A stretch of 64,000 nt of DNA. Origin: Flavobacteriales bacterium. GTDB taxonomy: Bacteria; Bacteroidota; Bacteroidia; Flavobacteriales_F; PHOS-HE28. The notes below the pieces were generated by a model, which searched no databases, had not been told where the DNA came from, and saw only the letters and a list, made by a program, of their open reading frames with translations. The stretch's first letter is position 1. Every line of letters begins with the position of its first letter. The stretch covers positions 310,001 to 374,000 of the forward strand of contig JADJWA010000002.1 of assembly GCA_016716605.1 (NCBI GenBank). Direction: 5' to 3'. A program made the position numbers and the translations under genes. Shown piece after piece: positions 16,610-26,142 of this stretch.

Positions 16610-18142
16610 TTGCCCGAATCCATCCTCATCCTCGACCACGGCTCGCAGTACACCCAGCTCATCGCCCGCCGGGTTCGCGAGCTGAATGTCTATTGCGAGA
16701 TCCACCCCTTCAGCAAGGCGCAGCAATTCGCCCACGAGCCCAGCGTGAAGGGCGTGATCCTGAGCGGTAGCCCCAGCAGCGTGCATGACACGAACGCGCC
16801 CGACACCGACCTCACGGGCATCATCGGCGTAAAACCCATCCTCGCGGTGTGCTACGGCGCACAGCTCATCGCCAAGCGCATGGGCGCGCCGGTGGAGAAG
16901 AGCCGGATCCGCGAATACGGCCGCGCGCACCTGAGCACCATCGCCGACAACCATCTTTTCGATGGCATCGAGGCCGGCACGCAGGTATGGATGAGCCACG
17001 GCGACAGCATCACAGCGCCGAGCGAGGCCATGGACGTGATCGCCAGCACGGCCGATGTGCCCGTTGCCGCCTACGCGCTGCGTGACCTGCTCACCTATGC
17101 GGTGCAGTTCCATCCGGAGGTCTATCACAGCACCGATGGCCTGCAACTGCTGCACAACTTCGTGATCGGCATCTGCGGATGCACCGGAGATTGGACGCCC
17201 CACGGCTTCGTTGAGCACACCGTGGCCAGCCTGCAGCAGCAGCTGGGCGATGACCAGGTGGTGCTCGCACTCAGCGGTGGCGTGGACAGCAGCGTGGCCG
17301 CCTTGCTGCTCGATCGCGCCATTGGAGACCGGCTGCAATGCATCTTCGTTGACAACGGCCTGCTGCGCAAGGACGAATACTCGCGCGTCCTGGAGAGTTA
17401 CCGGCACCTCGGCCTCAACATCACCGGTGTGGATGCGAAGTCCGAGTTCTACTCTGCATTGAAAGGCCTCGAGGAACCCGAGGCGAAGCGGAAGGCCATC
17501 GGCCGCACCTTCATTGAAGTGTTCGACCGGGAGGCGCACCGCATCCAGGATGTGAAATGGCTGGGGCAGGGCACCATCTACCCTGATGTGATCGAGAGCG
17601 TGAGCGTGAACGGCCCCAGCGTCACCATCAAGAGCCACCACAATGTGGGCGGTTTGCCGGACCGCATGAAGCTGCAAGTGGTGGAACCGCTGCGCCTGCT
17701 ATTCAAGGACGAGGTGCGCCGCGTGGGTCGCGAACTGGGCCTCGACCCCAACATCCTCGGCCGCCATCCTTTCCCCGGCCCGGGCCTCGCAATACGCATC
17801 CTGGGTGAGATCACGCCTGAGAAAGTGGCGCTGCTGCAAGAGGTCGACCACATCTTCATCCAAGGACTGCGCGATGAGGGGCTCTACGATCAAGTGTGGC
17901 AGGCGGGAGCTATCCTGCTTCCCGTGCGAAGCGTCGGCGTGATGGGCGATGAGCGCACCTACGAGAACGCCGTGGCCCTGCGCGCGGTAAGCAGCACCGA
18001 CGGGATGACCGCCGATTGGTGCCACCTGCCCTACGAGTTCCTGGCACGGATATCGAACCAGATCATCAACCGCGTGAAGGGCGTGAACCGAGTGGTGTAC
18101 GACATCAGCAGCAAGCCGCCCGCTACCATTGAATGGGAATGA
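16610..18142 (+). CDS. guaA: GMP synthase (glutamine-hydrolysing)
   Basis: Converts XMP to GMP with ATP and glutamine. At 510 residues it has the full domain order. The class I glutamine amidotransferase has nucleophile Cys81 in CYGAQ and the His168/Glu170 pair in FHPE. The ATP-pyrophosphatase domain has SGGVDSS at 222-228. The C-terminal dimerisation domain ends in KPPATIEWE. The start is TTG at 16610, fixed by the homologous N-terminus PESILILDHGSQYTQL; no upstream ATG is in frame. The last bases overlap the start of the LysM gene (ATGA), which suggests coupling between GMP synthesis and an envelope protein. Confidence 0.97.
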   Translation: MPESILILDHGSQYTQLIARRVRELNVYCEIHPFSKAQQFAHEPSVKGVILSGSPSSVHDTNAPDTDLTGIIGVKPILAVCYGAQLIAKRMGAPVEKSRIREYGRAHLSTIADNHLFDGIEAGTQVWMSHGDSITAPSEAMDVIASTADVPVAAYALRDLLTYAVQFHPEVYHSTDGLQLLHNFVIGICGCTGDWTPHGFVEHTVASLQQQLGDDQVVLALSGGVDSSVAALLLDRAIGDRLQCIFVDNGLLRKDEYSRVLESYRHLGLNITGVDAKSEFYSALKGLEEPEAKRKAIGRTFIEVFDREAHRIQDVKWLGQGTIYPDVIESVSVNGPSVTIKSHHNVGGLPDRMKLQVVEPLRLLFKDEVRRVGRELGLDPNILGRHPFPGPGLAIRILGEITPEKVALLQEVDHIFIQGLRDEGLYDQVWQAGAILLPVRSVGVMGDERTYENAVALRAVSSTDGMTADWCHLPYEFLARISNQIINRVKGVNRVVYDISSKPPATIEWE

Positions 18143-19956
18143 ACGCTCGAGTTGAGGGGCTGTGGTCTGGCCCTGGGCAAAAGGCCTTCGCGCGTTGCAG
18201 GTTGCTGCTCGCTGCATGCCTCATGCTGCCGCTTGCTTCGTGGTCGCAAGAGACGCGCATCATCGATGGGAAGAAATTCACCGTGCATCGGGTGGAGCAA
18301 GGCCAGACCCTATTCGCCATCGCGCGCTCGTACGCTGTGCCCGTGGATGAACTGATCAAGGCGAATCCGGAGGTGCAGGCCGGCATCGGCATCGGGCAGG
18401 AACTGATGGTCCCACAAGCCGCAGTGATCAGGAAGGAAGCGCGCAATGCGCCGCTGCTGCTGAAGGATGGCGAGCTCCGGCACACCGTCGGGAAGAAAGA
18501 GACGCTATTCGGGATCGCCAAGCGATACGGCACCGACATCAACGTGCTGCTCGAACGAAACCCGGAGGCCGTGGGCGGTTTGCGCGAAGGCGCAGTGATC
18601 ATCGTTCCGGCACCGGCGGTGCAGTCCACGGGCAATCCGGCCCTCCGGCGCGCGGAACCCATGCACACCATCGATCACGTGGTGCAGCCTGGCGAAACGC
18701 TCTTCAGCCTGGGCCAGCGTTACGGCGTAAGGCCCGAAGCGATCGTGGCCGCGAACACCGGCCTGCCCGATGGACTGAAAGCCGGTTCCACGATCCTCAT
18801 TCCACGAGTGGGGCCCGCACCGGAACCACCGAAACCACCTGCCTCCGTAGTGGTCACAAGTGCTTTGCGCCGGATCGGCCTGCTGCTCCCCTTCTCCACC
18901 GCACGCAACGATAGCGCGCTGGATGCCTCGGCCGCCGCGACCAACGGACCGCGCTTCCACGAAGCCTCGCGCATTGCGGCGCTGTTCTACGCAGGAGCGC
19001 TCATCGCCCTCGATTCGCTCGCCGCGTTGGGACTCAACGCCGAAGTGAGACCCATCGACGTGGGCGACGATGCGAGGCAATGGGGCAGCGCATTGAAGGA
19101 CCCTGCGATCGCCGACCTCGACCTGAGCATCGGCCCCTTCCACCGCGCGGCCATTGAGCAGTTGGCTCGCGCGCACCCGCGCCTGCCCATCGTGTGCCCG
19201 GTGCCGCAGAGCAATAAAGTGGTGCTGGGCTTCCCTAACGTGAGCAAGGCCGTACCCGCACGCACCGACCTGGTGCGCCACGCCGCACGCTGGCTCGCCG
19301 CCAAGCACGCGCGCGACAACCTCATCGTGCTGCGCCCTGAGATCACCGGCGACAAGGAGATCCAAGAGCCGATGATCAACACCCTCAACTCAGCGCTCGC
19401 CAACCAGAGCGGGCGCCTGCGCGACAGCGTGCTCGTGATGCGCACCGGCCGCCGCGACCTCGGAGAACTCGCCGCGAAGCTCGACCCGGCGCGCCTCAAC
19501 GTGATCGTGGTGCCCAGTGAGGACGTGGAATTCGCGACCACCGTGGTCGTGAAACTGAAGGCATTGGCCGCCAAGCACAGCGTGCGCCTCGTCGGCATGG
19601 AGAGCTGGCTCCGCATGGATCCCATCGCGGCCACCGACCTCGATGCGCTGGGATTCACCTACGCCGCAGCGAACCATTTCGACGCTACGGACCCCGGGAC
19701 CCAGCGCTTCATCGCGCGCTTCCGCGAGCGCTTTCAGCACGATGTCGATGAGTACGCCATGCTCGGCTTCGATGTCACCTTCCATTTCGCGCGCGCGCTG
19801 ATGCTCCACGGGCGCATCGATGCCGAGGCCCCCGTGAGCGAGCAACCGCTGCATGCCGGCTATCGCATGAGCCGAACCGGCCCGGAGAATGGCCTTCGCA
19901 ACGAGTACGGCATGATGCTGCAGGTGAAGGACCTGAAGGTGGTGATGGCGCAATAG
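18139..19956 (+). CDS. Exported protein with three LysM domains and a periplasmic-binding-like domain
   Basis: A 605-residue protein with an N-terminal signal peptide (hydrophobic stretch LLLAACLMLPLASWS). Three LysM modules follow: FTVHRVEQGQTLFAIARSY (residues about 50-95), RHTVGKKETLFGIAKRYG (about 115-160) and DHVVQPGETLFSLGQRYG (about 180-225). After a Pro-rich linker comes a type I periplasmic-binding fold starting IGLLLPFSTARND (residues about 250-600). LysM binds GlcNAc-containing glycan, so the protein is probably anchored to peptidoglycan in the periplasm and may sense or bind a small ligand. The ATG at 18139 overlaps the guaA stop; 18133 is an alternative. Similar LysM/binding-protein fusions occur in Bacteroidota with no assigned role. 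Confidence 0.88.
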   Translation: MNARVEGLWSGPGQKAFARCRLLLAACLMLPLASWSQETRIIDGKKFTVHRVEQGQTLFAIARSYAVPVDELIKANPEVQAGIGIGQELMVPQAAVIRKEARNAPLLLKDGELRHTVGKKETLFGIAKRYGTDINVLLERNPEAVGGLREGAVIIVPAPAVQSTGNPALRRAEPMHTIDHVVQPGETLFSLGQRYGVRPEAIVAANTGLPDGLKAGSTILIPRVGPAPEPPKPPASVVVTSALRRIGLLLPFSTARNDSALDASAAATNGPRFHEASRIAALFYAGALIALDSLAALGLNAEVRPIDVGDDARQWGSALKDPAIADLDLSIGPFHRAAIEQLARAHPRLPIVCPVPQSNKVVLGFPNVSKAVPARTDLVRHAARWLAAKHARDNLIVLRPEITGDKEIQEPMINTLNSALANQSGRLRDSVLVMRTGRRDLGELAAKLDPARLNVIVVPSEDVEFATTVVVKLKALAAKHSVRLVGMESWLRMDPIAATDLDALGFTYAAANHFDATDPGTQRFIARFRERFQHDVDEYAMLGFDVTFHFARALMLHGRIDAEAPVSEQPLHAGYRMSRTGPENGLRNEYGMMLQVKDLKVVMAQ

Positions 19957-19962
19957 GGGCAA

Positions 19963-21069
19963 CTACCCGATCGCCTCATTCAGGCTAGGCAGCCCGATCC
20001 GGCGCATGAGCGAGAAGTGCGAGCGCAGCGCGCTCAACAAGGTCGGGTTCACGTTGTAGGGCAGTCCGAACTCACGTGCGGTGCGTTCCACGATGGGCGC
20101 GATGGCCGGATAATGCACATGTGACACGCGCGGGAAGAGGTGGTGCTCCACCTGGTAATTGAGGCCGCCCACGTACCAGCCGATGATGGGATTGCCGGGG
20201 CTGAAGTTCACCGTGGTGCGCATCTGGTGCGCGGCCCAATCGTCGGCGATCACGCCACGCTCGTCCGGCAATGGGTGATCGGTGCCCTCAACCGTATGCG
20301 CCAACTGGAATACCAGCGTGAGAATGGCGCCTGCGATGAAGTGCATGAGCAGGAAACCCAGTAAGACAAACAGCCAGGGCAGGCCAAGGGCGATGGGCAG
20401 GCCGACCACCGCCAGGAAGTAAACGACCTTGAGGGCGACGATGCGCAGCAGGGCGATGCGCTTGGAGCGCGCGCTGCCGGGCATCACGCCGCGTGCGTCG
20501 TACTGATTGAACTGGATGATATCCTTGGCGAGCACCCAGTACAGGGTGAGCAGGCCATAGAACAAGGTGGCATAGAGCCACTGGAAACGGTGGTACCATT
20601 TGCGGCCGGTGTGCGGCGAGAACTTCAGCACGAGACGGTCCTGGATATCGTCATCGACGTGCGTGATGTTGGTGTAGGTGTGGTGCAGGATGTTGTGCTG
20701 CAGCTTCCAGTTGTGCGTGCTTCCGCCGAGCAGGTTCAGGGTGTGGCCCAGCCACCAGTTCACACGCTCGTTGGCGGAATAGGCGCCGTGGTTGGCATCG
20801 TGCATCACGCTCATGCCGATGCCGGCGAGGCCGAACCCCATGAGCGCCCAAAGGGCCATCTGCACGCCTGGCGAGGGCTGCACGACCACCAGCCCCACGA
20901 ATGCGCCGAGGTAGACGGTGAGCAGCACCACGGTCTTCAGCACCATGGCGGCGTTCGCGTGAGGGCTGATGCCCTGCTCATTGAAATACCCTTCGACACG
21001 AGCCCGCACAGTGGCGTGGAAATCGGTCTTCTCCTGCGGGATGAACTTGATGCGCTGCTTGGGGCCCAT
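19963..21069 (-). CDS. Membrane fatty acid desaturase
   Basis: A 368-residue integral membrane di-iron desaturase acting on acyl chains of lipids or acyl-CoA. The three histidine boxes are HDANHG (90-94), HNILHH (125-130) and QVEHH (306-310). The Gln at the start of the third box is the feature seen in delta-5/delta-6 'front-end' type and related acyl-lipid desaturases. There is no fused cytochrome b5 domain. Hydrophobic segments near 45-85 and 205-255 fit four transmembrane helices. It faces the LysM gene end-on with a 6-bp gap. Confidence 0.93.
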   Translation of the reverse strand: MGPKQRIKFIPQEKTDFHATVRARVEGYFNEQGISPHANAAMVLKTVVLLTVYLGAFVGLVVVQPSPGVQMALWALMGFGLAGIGMSVMHDANHGAYSANERVNWWLGHTLNLLGGSTHNWKLQHNILHHTYTNITHVDDDIQDRLVLKFSPHTGRKWYHRFQWLYATLFYGLLTLYWVLAKDIIQFNQYDARGVMPGSARSKRIALLRIVALKVVYFLAVVGLPIALGLPWLFVLLGFLLMHFIAGAILTLVFQLAHTVEGTDHPLPDERGVIADDWAAHQMRTTVNFSPGNPIIGWYVGGLNYQVEHHLFPRVSHVHYPAIAPIVERTAREFGLPYNVNPTLLSALRSHFSLMRRIGLPSLNEAIG

Positions 21070-21108
21070 TCATGCCTTTCCGCAGGGAGAGTCCTGCGTG
21101 GCGGCGCG

Positions 21109-21116
21109 GCAAGCTA
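21109..21116 (-). promoter_or_regulatory. -7 box for desaturase gene
   Basis: Reads TAGCTTGC on the minus strand (TTG shifted by one against TAnnTTTG), 39 nt before the ATG at 21069. Confidence 0.3.
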
Positions 21117-21201
21117 AGCGCCACGCGACCACATGAAGCTGCCATCCGTCAGACCACCGGGCTGGCCTGACGGATGCGCCTCGCTATACCGATGGGTGCA
21201 C

Positions 21202-22221
21202 TTACCGATTCACCACCAAGCGCAGTGGGACCGCATTCCCCGTGAACAAGGTGTAGGCCCCGGGCTCCAGGCCTTCAAGCGCGAGAACGCAATCGGTGCT
21301 ATTCGCGAATCGGCCTTGCAAAACCTCACGGCCAGCAGCATCGACCATCCGCCAAGCCCCGCTCAAGGCAGCCGCGCTCCGGATGCGCACCTCATCCTGC
21401 GCCGGGTTGGGCGCAACGGACAATCGCGGCCTGCTTACATCCGTGACGCCCAGTACCAGATCGAAAGGCTCTGAGAGGATCGGGTCGCAGGCGTAGGTGG
21501 CTTCCACGGTGTACACCCCGCCCTCCGTGGGGATGAAGCAGGCATCCTCTTGAAACGGCTCACCATCGAGGTACCACTGGTAATCGGTCGATACGGGGTA
21601 GAAGCAGATCGATTCCTCGAATTGGAAGATCACGGGGGGGGCTTCCTCCAAGTAGAAGATGCCGATCTCCACGCCGAGGCTCATGATGAAATCCGGGCAC
21701 TCCGCCGGTGCGCCGCTGGCGCTATAGAAGCCGGCCTCGGTGGGGTAAAGCACGGTTCCGTTCGCGCCGGGGATGGGGTCACCATTGAAGGTCCACTGGA
21801 TGTTCTCCGTGACGCTGCCGAGCGTGAGCTGGATGAAGGCTCCGGGGCAGTAGTAGCTCTCCCCCTTGGTGCCGATGCTTGCGGGCTCATCGCCTTCATG
21901 TATCACGTACGGGGGCAGGAACGCCCATCCATCGACGAGAACGCCGGGCGAGAGCTCGCCGCATTCATCCAAGGTGCTGAGCACCGTGAACACCGAGCCG
22001 GCATCGCTGGCAGCGCTCACCATCAAGGTCTGCTGGTTCGCATTGAAGAGGGGCGAGCCATCCTTGTACCATTGATAGCTATCGGCAGGCTGGGTGCTGA
22101 GGATGATGCTCTCATCCGGACAGAGGATCGCTTCGCCGGGGGTGATCACCGGGTCGTGGTCGCATTGGGAGGCAGCGATCGTGCCGAGAAGAGCGAATGC
22201 GAGAGTGAGCGTTGCTTTCAT
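21202..22221 (-). CDS. T9SS cargo protein with Ig-like repeats
   Basis: A 339-residue secreted protein. It has a signal peptide (MKATLTLAFALLGTIAAS), three Ig/PKD-like repeats each centred on a Trp-Tyr or Trp-Thr strand (SYQWYKDGSPL, NIQWTFNGDPIPG, DYQWYLDGEPF), and a C-terminal type A sorting domain (LSVAPNPAQDEVRIR to PGAYTLF). Such proteins are surface adhesins or structural secreted proteins. No catalytic motif was seen. The ATG at 22221 starts at a normal signal peptide; an ATG 30 bases upstream would add ten polar residues. Confidence 0.86.
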   Translation of the reverse strand: MKATLTLAFALLGTIAASQCDHDPVITPGEAILCPDESIILSTQPADSYQWYKDGSPLFNANQQTLMVSAASDAGSVFTVLSTLDECGELSPGVLVDGWAFLPPYVIHEGDEPASIGTKGESYYCPGAFIQLTLGSVTENIQWTFNGDPIPGANGTVLYPTEAGFYSASGAPAECPDFIMSLGVEIGIFYLEEAPPVIFQFEESICFYPVSTDYQWYLDGEPFQEDACFIPTEGGVYTVEATYACDPILSEPFDLVLGVTDVSRPRLSVAPNPAQDEVRIRSAAALSGAWRMVDAAGREVLQGRFANSTDCVLALEGLEPGAYTLFTGNAVPLRLVVNR

Positions 22222-22326
22222 GCTTGCAGCTGTCTTGAGGGAATGACGCATGGCTGAAGTCGTACGCTGCCTGGGCCTTCGACGAACGCCATCAGAACCA
22301 CGAAGATGATCATTGCACGATCGACC

Positions 22327-22656
22327 TCAAGCACAACCCGCGATTCGCATGGCCGCCTTCACCCCTTCGCGGAAGAGCGCAGTGCTGCACGCCTTCAGTT
22401 CCACGTAGGTGGCGCCCTTCTCGCCCCACTTGTTCGGCACCGGGAGGAAGACCAGCGGATGCCGCGCTTGCAGTTCGGCCTGCTGCTCCTGATCGAGCAT
22501 CAGCACGGCCCGGTTCTCCTCTGCCCAGAGCGTGAGGAAGATCCTTGAAGCCTTGCCCTTGGGCGTGATCCCGCGGAATGCCTGCTTATCGAAGTGCGCG
22601 TGCTCAGTGACGTCTGGCAGGGCGAGCAGGAGGTCGCGAGCGGCGCCGGCGTCCAC
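22327..22656 (-). CDS. MmcQ/YjbR family protein
   Basis: A 109-residue protein of the MmcQ/YjbR family (CyaY-like fold, implicated in DNA binding). Recognisable blocks are the N-terminal LALPDVTEHAHFDKQAFR, the strand region FLTLWAEENRAVLML and the C-terminal PNKWGEKGATYVELKACS. The GTG start at 22656 gives the family's normal beginning; the reading frame stays open upstream but that part is a shadow. It begins 11 bp after the stop of a small upstream ORF, so coupled translation is likely. Confidence 0.8.
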   Translation of the reverse strand: MDAGAARDLLLALPDVTEHAHFDKQAFRGITPKGKASRIFLTLWAEENRAVLMLDQEQQAELQARHPLVFLPVPNKWGEKGATYVELKACSTALFREGVKAAMRIAGCA

Positions 22657-22667
22657 AGCCGAAGAGG

Positions 22668-22859
22668 TCAGTTCAGGTAAGGCCAGCTCTGCGCGGGGCT
22701 CAACACCTCGATGTGCAATTCGCCAGCGCCATCGTGCCATTGAAGGGCCACGCAATCGGGCTTCTTCCGTTTGCCGCAGCGCACGGCGGTGAGCAGCTCA
22801 TCGGGCACGCGACGCGGCTTGCGGGCGCGGGGGGCGGTATGGGTGCGGGCTGCTGGCAC
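22668..22859 (-). CDS. Small basic protein of unknown function
   Basis: A possible 63-residue protein starting with GTG and rich in Arg/Lys near the N-terminus (RARKPRRVPDELL, GKRKKPDCVALQWH), ending AQSWPYLN. It lies between the S41 protease gene (44 bp upstream) and MmcQ (11 bp downstream) on the same strand. Support is position, protein-like second half (VALQWHDGAGELHIEVL) and tight spacing. I do not recognise a family, and a GTG start with no clear leader leaves doubt. Confidence 0.4.
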   Translation of the reverse strand: MPAARTHTAPRARKPRRVPDELLTAVRCGKRKKPDCVALQWHDGAGELHIEVLSPAQSWPYLN

Positions 22860-22903
22860 GCTCCTAATATAGGATGCGCCAGCGACGAACCAAGCAGCGG
22901 AAC

Positions 22904-25900
22904 TCAATTCCCCATCAGCACCTTCACCGCCGCCTCCAGTTGCTGATCCCTTCCTTGCGATACGACACCCGGATCGAGCGGCTGGCGCACGTCGGGGTCG
23001 AGCTGCTGGTTCTCGAGGTAGTTGCCCGCATTGTCCACCATGCCCACCTGCGGGATGCCGAACCACATGCCGTTCTGAAGGCCCTCCCACCACACGGCGG
23101 TGCCGGTGCCGGGCACGGGCATGCCCACGAGCTTGCCGATGCCCAGCGCGCGGTAGGTCACGGGGAACATGTGCGCATCGCTGTAGTTGCTTTCGCTCAT
23201 CACCACCACGCTGGGTCGCTGGTACTTGAAGTGCGGCTCGGTGCCCAGGATCTGGTCGCGCGGCAGGAATGTCATATATGTCTTGCCATTGAGGAAGGTG
23301 GCGAGATCATCGTGCAGCCAACCGCCCCCGTTGAAACGCGTGTCCACCACCAGGCCTTTCTTGTCGTGGTAGCGGCCGAGTGCTTCTTCATACACCACGC
23401 GGAAACTGTGGTCGTTCATGCCTTGGACATGCACGTATCCGAGTTGGCCGCCGCTGAGGCTATCCACCAGATGCCGGCAGCGCTCCACCCAACGCTTGTA
23501 GAGCAGGCCGTAGTCCTCGCCCTCGGCGAGCGGTTTCACGCTCTCGTCCCAGCGGGTCTTCGTCTTGGGGTCAAACATGCTCAGCAGCATGGGCTTGTTT
23601 CCTTTGCGGTTGAAGAGCATGGCCCAATCCATATCGGCGGCGACTTCCGCGCCATCAATCTTTTCGATCACGTGCCCGGCCTTCACCTTGCTGCCTTCTT
23701 TTGTGAGCGGGCTGCGGGGCATGATCTCCGTGATGCGCAGGCCAGGCCCGGGTTCATTGGCGAAGAAGCAGCCGAGTGAGGCGGTCTGGTCGTCGTTGGG
23801 CATTTCGTACCGGTAACCGGCACCGGTGTGCGATGCGTTGAGCTCTCCCAGCATCTCGCTGCACAACTCGGCCATATCGAAGTTGTTGTTGATATGGGGC
23901 AGGCAGCGCTGGTACTCGGCCTTGTACTTGTCCCAGTCAACGCCCTGCAGGTCCACGCGGTAGAATTTCTTCTTCACCTGCCTCCAGATGTGCTCGAAGA
24001 GGTAGGCGCGCTCGGCGCTTTCGTCGAGGATCATCTCGCCGCCGATGCCCACGCCCTTGTTCTCGCTCTTCTCGGTGTCGTAGTAACCGATGCTGCCGTT
24101 GTTCAGATAGAAGAGCTTCTTGGCATCCTTGTCCCAAGCGAGGTTGTGCGCCCAGCCATCGCCCATCTTGTTCAGGACCTTCGTCTCGCGCGTGCGGATC
24201 TCGAACTGCCACAGGTCCGTGCCTTTCTCAAAGGCCGCGAGGTAGTACAGCTTCTCTCCATCGGGGCTGAGCAGGGCATCACTGAGGGCGCTGCTGTTCG
24301 GCGTTAGCCGCACCCGGCGGTATTCAATCCCCTCCAATTCGATCTTCAAGGGTTTCACCTCTTCCTTCTTCTCCTCCTTGTCCTTCTTCGCCTCCTTGTC
24401 CTTCTTGCCGTCCTTCCCGTCCTTCCCTTCGTCCTTCTTCTCCTCCTCTTCCTTCACCAATGCGGCTTCCTCCTTCGTCATCTTGAACTTGTCAAAAGCC
24501 TCCTGCGTGAGGAAGAAGGCGTAGGCATCGCTCTCACCTCCCCAGCTGGCGTGGTTCTTCTGCCCGTCGCGATCGCTCATGTACACGATGGCTTTGCCTT
24601 CCATGGCCCAACGGGGCGTGTAGCCGCCGTAGCCGCTGCGCGTGAGGTTGATGATGGGCTCCTTGCCCGAGGCGTTCACCAGGCCCACCTGGCCGATCCA
24701 TTGCTTGTCGTGCAGGAAATTGACCACGAACCACTTGCTGTCGGGGCTCCATTGGTACCACTGGTCGCCGTCGCTGTAGCTGTAATTCTTATTACCCGGA
24801 ACGATGACGCGCGTCTGCTTCGTGGCCAGGTTGAGGACCCTGAGCGCGGTGCGCTCCTCCAGGTAAGCCACTTCCTTTCCATCGGGCGAATAGGCGCACT
24901 GGAACTCCTCAGCGGGCGTGCTGAGCAAGGCTTCTTCCTTCAGCAGGGTGGCGTTGAAGAAGTACTTCTCCTCCTTGCGGACCAACGAAGTGGTGAACAG
25001 GTCCCAGCTCTGTCCGCGCTCGCTGGCGTAGAGGATGGTACGGCCATCGGGGCTGAAACTCACGTTGCGCTCCTGCTCGGGCGTGCTGGTGATGCGGCGC
25101 GTGGTGCCTTCGGCGATGCTAGTCACGAAGACCTCGCCGCGATGGATGAACACGGCTTCCTTGCCGCTCGGGCTCAAGGTGTATTCATCGGCACTGCTCA
25201 CGTTGATCGTGCGCTGCGGGAGATAGCGGCCATCGCTATGGATGCGGATGTCCACCTTATTCGGCTCAGCACCATCGGCCATGGTGTAGAGCTCGCCCCT
25301 GTAACTGAAGCAGAGCGTTCCGTTGCTGCTGATGCTGAGGTATCGAACCGGATGATCCGTGAAGCGCGTCACTTGCATGCTGCGCCCGCCGGATGCCGGC
25401 ATGCGGTGCACGTTGAAGCTGCCGCTCACTTCGGTGAGGTAGAAGAGCGTGCCGCCGTCCTTGCTCCAGACCGGATCGCGGTCCTCGCCGGCGAAGGGGG
25501 TGAGCTGCTTGTACTCCTTGGTGGCGGGATTGAAGGTCCAGATGTCGCGCGTGACGGATGAAGTGTGGTGCTTGCGCCAATTGTCCTCATAGCCTTTGCG
25601 GTCGTGGTAGGCGATCAGGCTACCATCGGGACTGTAGCGCGCGTTCTGCATGGCGATGGTGCTCAGCTGCATCACGCGGCCGCCTTTCACGGGCACGGTG
25701 TAGAGCTCACCGAGGCCGCCCACGGGGAACTGCTGGTGCTTCACATCGTCCTGGCGCGTGCCGTAGAAGATCACCTGCGTTCCATCGACGCTGAAATCGC
25801 TGGCCACTTCGCCATTGCCATGGAAGGTGAGGCGTGTGGGCGCACCGCCGGTGGAGGGCATCACGAACACATCGTTGTTGCCATGGCGATTGCTCGTGAA

Positions 25901-26128
25901 GGCGACCAGCTTGCCGTCGCGGCTCCACACCGGGGTATGGTCGTAGGCTTCGTTGGAGGTGAGCGGCATGGCGTCTCCGCCGGTTGCTGGTACGCGCCAG
26001 ATATCGCCGTGATAGCAGAAGGCGATGGACTGCCCATCTGGGCTGATGGCGGCGTTGCGGAGCCACAGAGGCTGGGCCGAAGCAGAAATCGTTGCCGAGA
26101 GCGCGGTGAGCAGGAGGATGCGTTTCAT
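22904..26128 (-). CDS. Tricorn-like S41 family protease
   Basis: A 1074-residue exported protease. The order is a signal peptide (MKRILLLTALSATISASAQ), two beta-propeller regions of PD40/WD40-like repeats (SPDGQSIAFCYHGDIW, SPDGKEVAYLEE and others), a Lys/Glu/Asp-rich linker at about residues 557-593, a PDZ domain (residues about 805-870) and a C-terminal S41 peptidase domain. The likely catalytic Ser983 is in ESNYSDAHMF. Relatives degrade peptides in the periplasm; the propellers gate access. A few residues before the linker it reads KMTKEEAALV. The ATG at 26128 gives a clean signal peptide; the frame runs further upstream but that part is not gene-like. Confidence 0.93.
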   Translation of the reverse strand: MKRILLLTALSATISASAQPLWLRNAAISPDGQSIAFCYHGDIWRVPATGGDAMPLTSNEAYDHTPVWSRDGKLVAFTSNRHGNNDVFVMPSTGGAPTRLTFHGNGEVASDFSVDGTQVIFYGTRQDDVKHQQFPVGGLGELYTVPVKGGRVMQLSTIAMQNARYSPDGSLIAYHDRKGYEDNWRKHHTSSVTRDIWTFNPATKEYKQLTPFAGEDRDPVWSKDGGTLFYLTEVSGSFNVHRMPASGGRSMQVTRFTDHPVRYLSISSNGTLCFSYRGELYTMADGAEPNKVDIRIHSDGRYLPQRTINVSSADEYTLSPSGKEAVFIHRGEVFVTSIAEGTTRRITSTPEQERNVSFSPDGRTILYASERGQSWDLFTTSLVRKEEKYFFNATLLKEEALLSTPAEEFQCAYSPDGKEVAYLEERTALRVLNLATKQTRVIVPGNKNYSYSDGDQWYQWSPDSKWFVVNFLHDKQWIGQVGLVNASGKEPIINLTRSGYGGYTPRWAMEGKAIVYMSDRDGQKNHASWGGESDAYAFFLTQEAFDKFKMTKEEAALVKEEEEKKDEGKDGKDGKKDKEAKKDKEEKKEEVKPLKIELEGIEYRRVRLTPNSSALSDALLSPDGEKLYYLAAFEKGTDLWQFEIRTRETKVLNKMGDGWAHNLAWDKDAKKLFYLNNGSIGYYDTEKSENKGVGIGGEMILDESAERAYLFEHIWRQVKKKFYRVDLQGVDWDKYKAEYQRCLPHINNNFDMAELCSEMLGELNASHTGAGYRYEMPNDDQTASLGCFFANEPGPGLRITEIMPRSPLTKEGSKVKAGHVIEKIDGAEVAADMDWAMLFNRKGNKPMLLSMFDPKTKTRWDESVKPLAEGEDYGLLYKRWVERCRHLVDSLSGGQLGYVHVQGMNDHSFRVVYEEALGRYHDKKGLVVDTRFNGGGWLHDDLATFLNGKTYMTFLPRDQILGTEPHFKYQRPSVVVMSESNYSDAHMFPVTYRALGIGKLVGMPVPGTGTAVWWEGLQNGMWFGIPQVGMVDNAGNYLENQQLDPDVRQPLDPGVVSQGRDQQLEAAVKVLMGN

Positions 26129-26134
26129 GATCGG

Positions 26135-26142
26135 CGAAGCTA
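26135..26142 (-). promoter_or_regulatory. -7 box for S41 protease gene, very short leader
   Basis: Reads TAGCTTCG on the minus strand, one mismatch to TAnnTTTG, with 6 nt to the ATG at 26128. Confidence 0.45.
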
